From NCBI GenBank assembly GCA_047967505.1, contig CM106540.1: DNA of 64,000 nucleotides; one strand, written 5' to 3'. Origin of the DNA: Dipteris shenzhenensis (taxonomy: Eukaryota > Polypodiophyta > Polypodiopsida > Gleicheniales). Positions 23,519-35,829 of the stretch are shown in pieces. The position numbers and the translations under genes are program-made. Under the pieces are notes generated by a model. That model had not been told where the DNA came from, made no database searches, and saw only the letters and a list, made by a program, of their open reading frames with translations. The first letter of the stretch is position 1, and each line of letters begins with the position of its first letter.

Positions 23519-24430
23519 GAAGTCCAAGCCATAGTGGATGGTGGAGCATGTGTAAATGTCCTATCAAAGAAGCTCTACGAAGAATGGGATCTCCCACCAA
23601 TGCAAAAGGCTAATTTCAACATACGCCTTGTCGATGATTCACGGGCTAAACCCTTGGGAATAGTAAATGGCGTGTCCACAAAGATCGCACGAGTCCGCTT
23701 TTTCCTTCAATTCACAATCTTGGATCTCTGCAAAAAATCCTATCAAATCTTACCGGGATGTCCTTGGTTATGGGAGGCATCAGTCCTCCATAACTGGGGA
23801 AGTGGAATTGATAGACTGACAATCCAGAATTGTGGCACCGCAGTCAGAGTGAATGTGGGAACAAGAGCTATAAAACCAATTGTGCCTAGAGCATTGGATA
23901 ACACATCTTCAACGACAATCTCAAGCAAATCAGCTCCCTTGCAACAACATGCCATAGCGGGCGATTCACAAAGCAAGGTGAATAACTGGATACAAACATT
24001 GGCAACCATCGACAACTGCCATTCATTAGACCCCATCTTCTCACAAATAGATGCTAAGGCGCTACAGGCAGATCCTCCACTCACACATGAAGAACCAATC
24101 GATCTAGAGATGCCATTCTTTATGGCTGGAATAATGAACCTGAAGAAGCATTCATTGGATCCCATCTTCTCACAGATAGATACTAAGGCGCTACAGGCAG
24201 ATCCTCCACTCACACATGAAGAACCAATCGATCTAGAGATGCCATTCTTTATGGCTGACCTCGAGTGGGATAATGAACCTGAAGAAGGTACCCATACCAA
24301 TGATGACTCAGATTTTCCTTGGGACCTTGAAACAGAGGCTGAGAATGCTGAAATTGAAGATCAAATCTTTGATAATGACTTAGCCATTCTGCATGCCCTA
24401 ATGGCAGTCAAACTCCCCAAAGTTGAATAA
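23519..24430 (+). pseudogene. Family X protease and linker, unit A
   Basis: Aspartic protease region of X: AIVDGGACVNVLSKKLYEEW (about 23,528) with the DGG active-site form, followed by the flap region and the LPGCPWLWEA end. The frame stays open to 24,430 through an acidic linker in which HSLDPIFSQID..ALQADPP..DLEMPFF appears twice, about 127 bp apart. The protease would process the Gag-Pol polyprotein. The N-terminal part of the frame is lost to the chromovirus B insertion. Confidence 0.75.
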
Positions 24431-25355
24431 CAACAGAAGATCCTGCAAGAAAGCTGAAGGAGGAAATCGCAGAAAAGCCAAGGCGCTACAGGTAGATCCT
24501 CAACTCACACATCAAGAACCAATCGATCTAGAGATGCCATTCTTTATAACTGACCTCGAGTGGGATACTGAACCTGAAGAAGGTACCCATATCAATGATG
24601 ACTCAGATTTTCCTTGGGACCTTGAAACAGAGAAGCATTCTACAATTGCCTCCGCGAGCATAGAGACCACTTCAATTGTGCATCCATTCAGACAAAAAAG
24701 ACCACTTCAATTGTCTTGAAGCAGTACTAATCAAATGCAGAGAGTATGGCATCTCCCTAAATCCAACAAAATGCCAGTTCTAAATAAGTTTTTATAGGTG
24801 TTCTTGGATGATTTGTGCATCCATTCACACAAAAAAGACCACTTCAATTATCTTGAAGCAATACTAATTAAATGCAGAGAGTATGGCATCTCCCTAAATC
24901 CAACAAAATGCCAGCTCATGGTCACCCATGGAGTTGTTTTGGGGGACATCGTCTCTCAACATGGGATTGCAACTGAGATGAAAGGTGTACAGGTCTTTAT
25001 GGGACATGCCGGCTATTATAGAAGATTTATTTTGCGGTACGCCATGATAGCTAGACCACTTTACAAATTATTAGTGGAATTCTTATGGACCGAAGAGTGT
25101 GACCAAGCCTTTAAGCTTTTAAAGTGGTGCCTAATCACAGCACCCATCCTTATATCTTCCAATTGGGATATTGATTTTCATGTTCATACTGATGGATCCA
25201 AGTATGCAATTGGGAGTGTGCTTTGTCAACCTGGTGAACATAAGAAAGACTACCCATTCTACTTCGCCAGTCGACAACTCAATGATGTAGAGATCAACTA
25301 TACCACCACAGAAAGAGAAGCCCTAGCAATGGTCTATAGTATAAAGAAATGGTGA
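24431..25355 (+). pseudogene. Family X RT C-terminus and RNase H, unit A
   Basis: A third linker module (24,472-24,640) joins directly to the end of the RT palm (about 24,660), so about 540 bp of RT present in unit B are missing here. The FLDDLCIHS motif then appears in a partly duplicated segment (about 24,700 and 24,798). It is followed by the RT thumb (FMGHAGYYRRFI) and RNase H (HTDGSKYAIGSVL, TTEREALAMVYSIKKW). It ends at TGA 25,353-25,355, where RNase H coding is cut off. No integrase is attached. Confidence 0.8.
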
Positions 25356-25573
25356 GAAGCATGAGCAAAGAGACGATGGAGGGAATAGATGTTAGGATGG
25401 AGCTCGAGGAAGGTTACGAGGGTGGTAGCAGCAAGGGTAAGTAACGTTATGAGGTTCGCAGAAAGAGTGGTTAGATATGGGAAGTTGGATGTGAGATAGG
25501 CCCAGTGTGATGGAATCATCAGCTGCATGAGTGGGATGTCGGTTATGTCTTTTTTGCTAGTGTGATGGGATCA
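25356..25573 (-). repeat. Displaced fragment of the palindrome centre, unit A
   Basis: Inverted copy of the first 200 bp of the palindrome spacer (compare 6,500-6,700) followed by a scrap of CC-gene 3' end (gtgggatgtcggttatgtc). It lies exactly between the X and Y remnants, as its counterpart does at 47,960-48,205. Confidence 0.75.
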
Positions 25574-27836
25574 TCAGCGGTATGGACCTTTAATCACAGG
25601 GTCTGCATCCGGATATAAGTCAATGCAATGCTCCATGAAATCAGTGGGCACCCCCTTCAGATCCTTGTAGGACCAAGCAGAGACATCCACAAATTCTTTA
25701 AAAAGGTCGGTGACTGCAGCTAGAAGATAGTCATGTTCCCAGACCCAAGTGGCTAACTTCAAATGCCTGGGTTGGTCCTCACTTCCAATGTTGAGATACC
25801 GCCAATTCCGTGCCTCATCAACAAGGGCAATGCATTGGGATGTTGAGGTACTTGGTTCACCCATTCTCAGTCTTGTATGTGCTGGAGTATCTTCAAGGGG
25901 AAAGTCCCCCTCCACTTCTCTCAACCAAGATGGTAGGTAAGTAACTGGGGGGTTCTCGGGCATTGACTGAGATGTAGAATTAGTAGATGTTGCAGATGCT
26001 GTATGCCTTCGATGCCTCGGTGACTGTTTCAGCATGCCCCGGTAAGGTAAGCCTTCCACCTCATAAGTGGTTTCAGGAAGGTCTTGAATTGAGGGGTGGT
26101 CGGCTTCTGATAAGAAAAGGTCAAGCAAAGTGAGATCGGCCATGTCCTCACCTCTGTATCCGGTATGCACCCTGGGTCCCCCCAAGACGTCAAGCTGTTG
26201 GTGGTGATTCCCCTCAAGTTCAGCAATGTCTATGTCACTTTCTTCTAAATCACTATCACCATTAGTCTTGTCTTCATTAGCATTACTGTCTTCTGTATGA
26301 CCATCATTGCACTAAGCAGTACCATGGTTGTACACCGTAGTACCATGATTGTACTCTGGAGTACCATTGGTGGGTTGTGCAGTACCAGCCTCGTCTACAG
26401 TAGATCCTTCATTGTATCCTATAGTATTGTCAGCATCATTTTGACCAATGTCCTGCATGTTGGCCACTAGACGATCCTCAATGTTTACTGGAGTACCATC
26501 ATTGTCCTCAGTACGATCAGTGGTGTCCACTGTAGTACCCCTAGTGACCATTCTCTTATACATGTGTGGACTATTGCAAAGTCCAAAGGGCATCCTTTCG
26601 TAAACTAGTTCAGCTAGACCCTGTGGTTCTGGGTGGATTTCTGATACTGGAAGTAGGTGTTCTTCTTGATCTTCTTGTTGGCATAGTTCCACCATGTTGA
26701 CGGCTAAGGAGCCCAGGGCTCCCATCCAATCCAAAATGACATCTTCCTCGTCTTCTTGATCAGCCCGATCCAACAAGTAGGTCAAACCTTCAAATCCTTC
26801 TAGGGTTGTCTCCTCATTGATATCTTGGTCACCACCCCTGGGCCAGTCCCCACAGGCCCAATGCGTCTCTTCGGCTCCGGCTTTGTTCTTCAAAATCCTC
26901 CTCTCCTAGTTCTATTTGTATGTGCCTTGCCTATCGTGTGACCATATCTATTTCGAGGGATGTGGATCCCAAGGGCAATCGAACTTCATTAGTTGACCAA
27001 TCCTGAATGGCCTTTGAAGACCGCAACCATGGCCTACCAAGAAGTAGAGGGTAAGTTTGTTCATTTTCGGTCATATCAAGGACAACAAAATTTGAGAAAA
27101 AAGTTACTCCGTCAATCTTCATGTGAACACCTTTGACTGCACCCATTGGTTTTACTCTGCATTGATCAGCCATGCATACCTGAAAGTGAACATCACTTGT
27201 CAACTTCAACCCTAGTTTTTGGAGTGTACCTTTCGGCATAATGTTCACAGCCGCCCCACCATCAAGGAAGACGTCCTTCAACTCCACTCCATGGATGTCC
27301 ACGGTGAGCTTGGGACTTTCTTCACAAGTGAGGGCACCGTAGGCAGAGAAGTGGTCCAGTGTAGACCCATGCTGAGCCGGTAATGTCTCTGGTGTTGGCT
27401 CACTCGGAGTAGATCCCTTGTGTCATCCTCCTCGGAGGCGATTAAGAAATGTAATAGTCTGATGCTTGATTTGGGGGGACAATAGACAAAGTTGTCGTAG
27501 AGTGAGGTTGGGTTTGAAACTCATAAGATCTTCAAACAGGGAGTAGTGGTGGACACTAGCATTAACCTTCTGCAACCTCATCCTCCTAGCCTCTGGCCGA
27601 GGGTTGAAGCTCACACGAGGATGTGGATGTAGGTCTGAACTGTGAGTCATTGTCTCCCGTAGTTTCTCTTCCATCACTCCTTTCCCTTTCTCCTGGGCAG
27701 GACTAGGTCTTGTCCCCATAGCCCCTTCTCTGTTGAGTGCTGTTGGGGACAAAGTGGGAGGACCTACTCGTGCCTCATTATCCCGGTGCTGTCCGAGGGT
27801 TGCCACTTCTGTTGCAAACCTCACAGTTCTGAACGG
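25574..27836 (-). pseudogene. Family Y protease to RT start, unit A
   Basis: Minus-strand Ty3/gypsy remnant, broken into frames at 27,423-27,836, 26,931-27,302, 26,312-26,893 and 25,574-26,185. The protease has FLDGGAAVNIMPKGTLQKLG near 27,262 and a LLLGRPWLR end. A Thr/Asn/Asp-rich linker follows, with a stray RT word (ERMPFGLCNSP near 26,590) that unit B lacks. The last frame ends with the region that precedes RT in Ty3/gypsy (FVDVSAWSYKDLKGV). RT proper, RNase H and integrase are absent. Confidence 0.75.
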
Positions 27837-28900
27837 CCATCCCCACCCGAGAGATTGGAGAAGATGCAAGAGTTGGAGGGAGTCTCGATGGGGCTGTAAT
27901 GAGTGTTGGTGCTCCCAAGGAGGAGACCACCCGGACAACTCCTCCTGTGGAGGACCACAATGGGAAAGTCACTACTAATGTAGTCATAGCGGAAGTGTAC
28001 CCAGATGGTAGCGCGTAAGTGGGAGGTCTCGGTGTTGCAGAGGGAAAGGGTGAGAACATGGAAGATGTGGGGGTGAAAGAGGATGGGAGAGCATTTGGGA
28101 AAGAGAGGGACGGAGTTGAAGTCATGGATGAGTAGGCAGAAGGGAAGGAAGGAGGTGGTGGAAAAGGTAACACCGGTGTGGATGGAAAGGGAGATGAAAC
28201 CATCATGGCATGGACGGAGCAAAAGTACCCCCAAATGGGATAGATGTAGAAGAAGGATTAGCTAGGAGCCCTGAGCTATGCATAACAGATGACGTAGCAG
28301 CTTGTCTACAAGAGGTCAAGGCGGGGAGCAGATGGAGTCACCACTCCGGTAGAAGAGGTGGTTGATGAAGACATCGTTGCAGGAGAAGAGAGGGGCTGCC
28401 TTGGCCTTGATGAGTCCCTGAGGAGCCCTCGTCCTTAGTACCCTCTTCTTTCACCTGTTCTCCGCTTTGCACTTCTTCTTCTCCGGAGTCCGGATCTGCT
28501 GACCACCAGGGTTCCTGTTGATCCAAGTCAATGAGAGTGTCGATAAAGTTACTTGCTCTGGCTACTCCTCCAATGGGCTCACTTTGTGCTCGAGTTGAGG
28601 ACTTCGCAAACTTACGTCGCACGCAATGCTTCTTGTACCTAGTTTGGTCTGCCGGAAGTCTTTTCTCCACTCTCCTCAAGTACCTCCTAGTTCTCTCACT
28701 AGCTCCTTCAAATGTTTCAGAACTACTCAGCATAAGACCTCTCTCTAGGACCCTAGATCACCACTTCACTCGTGCTACTCTACACCAGCAGTGTCCCACC
28801 GTGATCGCCATAAACTGTTTGAGGGGAGGGATTCCTATACTTCCGGAGCTGTTACCGGAGGCCAAAGGCCACTGGCGTGAGAAGCATCAGTGTTGCAATG
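27837..28900 (-). pseudogene. Probable family Y gag N-terminal region, unit A
   Basis: Two minus-strand frames without a clear domain match: 28,338-28,733, a basic and acidic segment (RYLRRVEKRLPADQTRYKK, later EEEVQSGEQVKEEG), and about 27,840-28,206, Pro/Ser-rich. Both lie upstream of the Y protease frame in the correct orientation, where the gag would be. Compared with unit B, the zinc-knuckle region is missing and sequence matching stops at 27,836 / 50,207. The gag call comes from position and composition only. Confidence 0.4.
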
Positions 28901-29582
28901 CTCTAATGCAATGGATCGCGTAGAGTGCACCGTGCAGTGCTGTGCGAGTGTTGTATGCTATATTGCAGTGAACGACGACGTATGAGTGTACTATGCTAAA
29001 TGACAATCACGTGAGAACTCCACAACATAAGCAGAATAAGAAAATCTCGTCATACAGTGGTGAACAATCCCCATATTGGGAAGAGACAAGAGAAATGAGA
29101 AAGTGAACAAGTTGGCCAAAGTACATATCACTGGACTAGTGTCTCCAGGTCACAAGTCGCAAGTCACAAGAATACATAGGTCTATCCCCATAGTAGACAG
29201 AGAGTACACACAAGTCTCTCCACACCCACTCCTTGGCGAGCTCGTAGCTCTAGCCTCTATCTCTCCTCACACTCTCCTTTCTTCCGCTACAGTGCCGAAT
29301 GCTGAATGCTCTCCTCTCCCCTCTCCGCTCTCCACCTTCTCCTTCATCCTCATCCCCCGCCTTAGAGGGTCCCTTCTTCGCTGAGAATCTCCCCCTTTCT
29401 TTCCATTGGTCATCCTCTTATCTCCTTAGCTGTTGAGGATAGCCGTTGCACCGCTGGCTCTCTTGATGGCTACGGCAACTTCTTGACTCTCTGACTCGCC
29501 AGCCTCTTCTAGTCAAGATGGTGTAAATTCTCCATGTGCCGGTGAGCTGGATCACCGCACCACTACACCACTACACCAGTAC
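28901..29582. other. Possible LTR or leader of Y, unit A
   Basis: About 0.7 kb without a convincing gene. On the minus strand it is strongly purine-rich from about 29,500 to 29,200 (gagaggggagaggagagc) and then becomes mixed toward the putative Y gag, as a promoter-plus-leader region might. No LTR ends or PBS could be recognised. Confidence 0.3.
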
Positions 29583-31660
29583 ATCGCGAACACCATATCC
29601 GCCATAGAGTAATGCTGGAAATCACCTCCCAGGCTGACCCTGCAGGTAGTAGGCATGGAATCCTGAGCAGGTACAGGTACCAAAAGTAAATCCTGCGGCT
29701 CCATGATGCTGACATCTGTGGGACCCCGTCTCTGGCGACGCTGCATGAAGAAACCGTGGTCTCCTGGCTCTGACTCAAAGAGAGCAAAGGCTCCAGATCC
29801 TCTCCCCCAAAGGGCAGCACCCCATGTCATTAGAAAGGACTCGGATGTATCATATGAGAACACCTGAATATACTTCTCCATTCCACTCTAGAGCTGGGGC
29901 AGCTCCATAAACAATGCCTACTAGATTCCTCTGCAAGCTGACAACACTTACACAAGGAGGGTCTACCCATCTGCTGAAGCCAAGTACCCACAGGTATACC
30001 CTTATGTATAGTGAGCCAAAGAAAATAGGAGACTTTCCTGGCTCTACTGATGCCCCAAAAGTGAGTCCAATAGCTCAGCAAGAGCTCTACAGTAAGTCCC
30101 TGTGCGTGCCAATACTGTCAGGCAGATGGTAGGTTATGAGAGTCTCTCTGCTGAAGCCTTTAACCTGTCCTCGTCGAGTACTGGAAAAAGAGAAGAGGAC
30201 GGCCGCCTGCCACCGAAGCAGGCCACTTGCACTCACCTGGGTCCCAATCGAGCTCCGCGAGAGGGCTCTGCTCTGCATCTCAGGATCAAGAACCTCAAGT
30301 CCTCCCTGCAAGGAGGGTAAAGTGATAGTATCCCATGAAACTCTGGCCCTAGTGTCCTCAGAACCGTCGCCACAACTCCACAGAAAGTTCCGGAGTATTC
30401 TCCTCACCTGACGAATCGAGTCAACATGAAAGCACCAACATGACGCAACGTAACACATAGTCACTAGAACCTGGTTGAGTACCAGCGCTCTTCCGACCAA
30501 AGAGAGTCTAGCCATACTCCAGTAGGCTAGCTTTCTCCAGATACTCTCAAGAACTGGGACAAACTGTTGCGTCGGGGACACCTCAATGCCAACCTGGAAG
30601 CCTAGATATCTCGTGGAGGTGCCTCTGGGAATCCATACAAAGCCTCTGTCTCCTCCCCATGCTGGGGTATCCTACTCAGCTCCAGTTCACATGACTTTTA
30701 ATTTATTCCAATTAACAAGTCCCCCTGAGGCTAGGCAGAACTTGTCAATCCGCAGCAGTAGCGAGACTAAACGCATCTCCTCTGACTGTCAGTGCCGTGT
30801 CGTCAGCAAACTCAGTGTCCAGAAGCTCCTGCTCCTGCCGGATAGGCAGATGGAGGCCTAAAGTGCCATGACTGGTAGCCTGCATAAAGTATCTCATAGC
30901 CTCCGCTACGAAAAGTAAATATAAAGCCTCTGTCTCCTCCCCATGCTGGGGTATCCTACTCAACTCCAGTCCAGATGCCTTTTGATTTGTTCCAATTGAC
31001 AAGTCCCCCTGAGGGAGGCTAGACAGAACATGTCAGTTGAATCCGCAGCAGTAGCGAGACTAAACGCATCTCCTCTGACTGTCAAAGCCGTGTCGTCAGC
31101 AAACTCAGTGTCCAGAAGCTCCTGCTCCTGCCGGATAGGCAGATGGAGGCCTAAAGTGCCATGACTGATAGCCTGCATAAAGTATCTCATAGCCTCCGCT
31201 ACCAAAAGGAAAAGATAAGGTGCAAGCGGGCATCCATGTCGTACCGATTTGGATAGCTGAAAAGCCGGTCCTCTGCCTCCACAGACCACCATCCTGCTAG
31301 AAGAGTGGGAGTAAAGTGAGGAGACCCAGGAAATCCATCTATCACTGAAGCCTAGCCTCCTCATAGTGCCCTCTAAGAAACCCCAGTCCACCCTCTCATA
31401 AGCCTTCTGAAAATCGAGAAGAAGAACTGCAATCTCGTGCTGACTCTGCTTCGCCCAGTGAGTGGCCTTTCAAAAAGTAAAGATGTTATCCAAGATACTC
31501 CGATCTTGGACAATTCCTGTCTAACTAGCTCTGATGATATCTGGCAGCATAGGCTTTAGGCGAAGAGCCAAGGTCTTCGCTAGGATCTTATAGGTTGTCC
31601 CTAGAAGTGTAATGGGTCTCCAATTACGTAGGACTGTCTTGTCTCCCCCTTTCGGGATGA
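29583..31660 (-). pseudogene. LINE copy 2 (RT and zf-RVT)
   Basis: Same LINE as copy 1, here with its C-terminus. From 31,660 downward: LRNWRPITLL region, shared TAG at 31,521-31,523, FEKAYDRVDW-type region with a changed codon near 31,410, RHGCPLAPYLF, the duplicated FADD segment (30,637 and 30,921), LSLVGRALVLNQVL (about 30,490), then a zf-RVT domain with SYFLWLTIHKG and CKCCQLAEESSRHCLWSC near 29,945. About 760 bp present in copy 3 (60,868-61,630) are deleted near 30,262. Left end truncated relative to copy 3. The RT would carry out target-primed reverse transcription; this copy cannot. Confidence 0.9.
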
Positions 31661-31960
31661 GACAAATCAATCAATTTTAACCTAGGGCTCAGAAGTAATG
31701 CCTGAGTTCTAGCTGCCCTATGAAAATCCCAGCAACAAAAAAAGCATATAGTTAGTCCCTACCTAGCTACTAGGTCACGTGCACTCACACGCTTTCACTT
31801 AGACACATAGATGATTGCATGAATAATTGTGCCACATACTTTCATTCCACACTCTAAAAGCATGTATAAAAATAAGATCTCCCACACACACACACAAAAA
31901 GGTCATACCTGCATGCCAACCAATCTATTGATCAATGATACACCACATGCACATGGATGC
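31661..31960. other. LINE 5' flank, unit B
   Basis: Counterpart of 1,291-1,582, nearly identical to it, with the CA-rich run and the final atggatgcag. No gene seen. Confidence 0.6.
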
Positions 31961-31973
31961 AGGTTCAGAAAAG

Positions 31974-34900
31974 ATGCCGCCACTGAAGAGGATGTGCAGA
32001 AAGAGCCCACCGCCACAACTTACAGGACCCTCTCCAGAGTTCGCAGCCATCTACATCCTCTCAACCACGGCGACCACAGGCATTTGTGGCCCAGAGCGAT
32101 AGCTCTGAAGAGGATTCAGTGCATGACCAAGAAAAACAAATGCCACCCTAGTCACCACCGACCTACACAGCCATTGATGGGGCCCAGTCACTGGAACTTG
32201 TTTAGCTACCTACATCAATTTATGCTCTATCCCAGGAAGCAACATCTTACTTAGAGCAAAGAGGTCTATGCAGTTTGCATGAGAGCCTAAAAATCCTTGG
32301 AGGACAATCCTACAATGACCACATACATCAAAGACTTTCTCCATTCTTACCACTCCAGCAATGCAAAGGTTAGCAAGTACGGTACAATCACTATACATCA
32401 AAGCCAACTAAACATTATCCTCGATAACATAGTCATTCAAAGAGCTTTCTCACTGCCAACACAAGGTGCCAAATACCCTACACGGCCTGCCGATGCAAAG
32501 TTTCTCGAAGTACAATCTCTCCTCACCAAGGGCACACTGTTCCATAGAGACGGCATATTGCTTCGCACAATCCTTAACCATCGCCTCAAGAAAGCATCAC
32601 AATTCCTATCCACAATCCTGGGGGTTAAGTGCGGCAAGAATCGATCACTTTCACTCCACACATTTGTTTTACTGAGTAGAAAGCTAAAGCAAGACTGGGT
32701 CCAGTATTTAGTCATCTTCTTTACAAAGAAACTAGATAGTTCATCAGGCCAAAAATATAAGATTCCACACTTATTGGCTATAATCATAAAAAAAGAACTA
32801 CAAGAAAGAGAAATGACTCTGTCCCAGTCACCAAAATCAATTGAGGAGTTGGGCATACCCTTCTCACCAGTATGGGAGCCACCACCACACATTGATAAGT
32901 GCAGATGCCTTAGAAAAAATACATATTCTAGAGGCAACTCGAGCCTGAGGCAAGATCGCCACCAAAATCTGAGGAAAGATCGGCACGAGTGTCTGAGGCT
33001 ACATAATCACTAGAACCGCCCATCGACGCCATGCCAGTCGATGAGCCACAAGAAGAGCCAAGATGAGCCATGCCAGTCGATCCGGATTGAGGAATTGCCC
33101 CACCAGATGCTACAGCTCGGTGCACAACTGCAACCAATATATCTTCAACAACAGCAGAAGCAACCAGAGCCTGAGGCAAGATCTGCACCAGAACCTGACG
33201 CAAGATTGGCACCAGTGCCTGAGGCTACATCGTCACTAGAACCGCCCATCAACGCCATGCCAGTCGATGAGCCACAAGGGAAGCTAGTGCCACATCAACA
33301 GTATGACTATTGTACACAAGAGACTGAAATACCATTAGAACAACCTCTCCCAAGTACTACATAATCATCATGATGGCTACATGGACACCACTTGTATTAG
33401 CAGTATCACCAGATCTCATCACCGTCTGTCATTCTCCAACATCAAGCTAGCCAAATGACCCAAATGTCATTCCTATTCACTAGCTTGGCCAAGGAAGAAT
33501 ATGCAAGAGAATTGCATAGACAGACTGCAACATGGACACCACTTGTATCAACAGTATCGCCAGATCTCATCATCGTCTGTCATTCTCCAACATGGAATAG
33601 AAATCGAAGACCAATTCCAGGCAATCGCCATAGAGGTCAAGGCACTTCGGGTGCAGATAGATAAGGAGGTAGAAGAACTACGCATGAATCAAGCTCTCCA
33701 AGCTCAAGAGAAGGTAGTGAGGAATGTGACCTCCACCTCCACCTCCACCAAAGTCAAACACAGCTGACAGCAGCAGTACAAGCAACGGCAAACCTTCAGA
33801 CCTACTATAACTCCATGACATCCGCACATGTTCAACAGACGGAGGTAGTGGCACAAGCTCAACTCACTCTAATTCACAAAGAAGAAGAGCTCCAGGACTG
33901 CAAAGACAAGCTTGAAGACATGAAACAATCTTTGGTAGCACGTGCCTTCAGCATTGACGAGCTTGCAAGGTAATGCAGAATCTTAAAGGACCAACTTGCT
34001 ACCGCTTAAGAGGCTAGCACTTCAGAAGCACAAGTCTTGGACCAATGGTCCAATACTACTGAAGACATTTCTCAACAAGCAAAGGTCACCTTGCAAATGA
34101 GAAAGCTTAAGAAGGCATACACAACCATCTACCAGCTATAGAAAGAAAAAATGAATGAGATGCACTCCCAAAAGATAATCATCTCTAAGCTTGAACTCCA
34201 ATTGCTAATGCCAGTCGATGAGCGACAAGGTTAGCTAGTGCCAAATCAACAGTTTGACTATTGTATATAAGGGACTGAAATACCATTGGAACAATCTCCC
34301 CTAAGTACTAAAGAATCATCGAGATGGCTACATGGACACCACTTGTATCAGCAGTATCGCCAGATCTCATCACCATCTGTCATTCTCCAACATCAAGCTA
34401 GCCAAATGACCCAGATGTCAGAACAGTTCACTAGCTTGGCCAAGGAAGAATATGCAAGAGAATTGGATAGACAAACTGCAACAGAAATCGAAGACCAATT
34501 CCAGGCAATTACCATAGAGGTCAAGACACTCGGACGCAGAAGTATAATGGATCTTCAATTACGTAGGACTGTCTTGTCTCCCCCTTTCGGCATGAAACAA
34601 ATCAATCGATTTTAACCTAGGGCTCAGAAGTAATGCCTGAGTTCTAACTGCCCTATGAAAATCCCAGCAACAAAAAAAGCATATAGTTAGTCCCTACCTA
34701 GCTACTAGGTCACGTGCACTCACACGCTTTCACTTAGATACATAGATGATTGCATGAATAATTGTGCCACACACTTTCATTCCACACTCTAAAAGCATGT
34801 ATAAAAATAAGATCTCCCACACACACTTTCATTCCTCAACAGGCAAAGATCAGCTTACAAATAAACCAAGCTCTCTAAGCTCTAAGAAGGAGGTAGAAGA

Positions 34901-35829
34901 ATTGCGCATGAACCAAGCTCTCCAAGCTCAAGAGAGGGCAGTGAGGGATATGACCTCCACTTTCACCAAAGACAAACACAACTGACAGCAGCACCTACTA
35001 TAACTCCTTGACATCTGCACATGTTCAACAGACGGAGGTAGTCGCACAAGCTCGACTAACCCTAATTCACAAAGAACAAGAGCTCCAGGATTGCAAAGAC
35101 AAGCTTGAAGACATGCAACAATCTTTGGTAGCATGACGTGTCTTCAGCATTGACGAGCTTTCAAAGAAATGCACAATCCTAAACGACCAACTTGCTACCG
35201 CTCAAGAGGCCAGGACTTCACAAGCACAAGTCTTGGACCAATGGTCCAATACCACTGAAGACATTCCTCAATAGGGAAAAGTCACCTTACAAATGAGAAA
35301 ACTTAAGGAGGCATATACAACCATCTACCAGCAATACAAAGAAAAAATGAATGAGATGCACTCCCAAAAGATAATCATCTCCAAGCTTGAACTCCAATTG
35401 CTAGTGCACAACAATGAGGCATTGGAAGACAACACCAATGAAGCTCCACTACAATGCACAACGGTGGTGTACTAAGAGCTTGTGGCTGCTCTACAAGTGG
35501 AAGATCACCTCAACACACGCGTGCTTATACAATGGAAGCAACTCCAAATCAGGATCATATGTGCTCATCCAACAATCAAATGGGAACGTTCTATAGGGAC
35601 CAAAACCCTGCACATAATTTGCCAAGACTTGTTCGAAGATGAGAAAAATAGGTTCTGCCTGTCTACACATGCCGGGTTTATAGCGCTCAGGACGGATTCT
35701 TTCATTGCATATGTATGCCTCATGGGTAGTCCTCCCCTCAGGGTCATTGCAGGTTTGTTGCCATTGCTACAAAGACCGTCACTATTACTTGCAAGACACG
35801 ACATAACCGACATCCACCCATGCAGCTGA
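31974..35829 (+). pseudogene. CC gene, left palindrome arm, unit B
   Basis: Counterpart of 1,596-6,492. It shares the TAG after the N-terminal segment and the extra A near 32,291. The conserved domain is open at 32,297-33,013, followed by Pro/Glu repeats, Gln-rich segments (about 33,380, 34,330), coiled-coil modules (about 33,820 and 35,010) and the C-terminal domain ending at 35,829. It has fewer coiled-coil modules than unit A and is interrupted by a displaced LINE/flank fragment at 34,540-34,832. Shared private changes place it closer to the unit A left arm than to either right arm. Confidence 0.6.
34540..34832 (+). repeat. Displaced copy of the LINE 5' junction and flank
   Basis: About 80 bp of LINE 5' end (tacgtaggactgtcttgtct) plus about 215 bp of its flank up to the CA run, inserted within the CC gene after ...ggacgcaga. 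It is a fourth copy of the sequence found at 1,236-1,530, 31,620-31,890 and 63,330-63,600. Confidence 0.85.

Larger units (their letters stand above)
1..30385. repeat. Tandem composite block, unit A
   Basis: The first bases of the window (aagttccggag...) recur at about 30,386 and 61,752 with the same following order of elements. This block holds a LINE end, the CC-gene palindrome, family X, family Y and the start of the next LINE. It differs from unit B by carrying chromoviruses A and B and by internal deletions in X (RT start) and Y (zinc-knuckle region). The boundary is placed arbitrarily inside the LINE, because the LINE runs across it; any point in the block could serve as the repeat start. 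Confidence 0.8.

Noticed and set aside
23743-24300. 185-codon minus-strand frame opposite X protease and linker
   Set aside because: Antisense to the better supported X coding, repeating the linker modules in complement.
29076-29384. 102-codon plus-strand frame
   Set aside because: Runs against the purine-rich strand of a probable leader/LTR region and has no motif; probably an open frame by composition.
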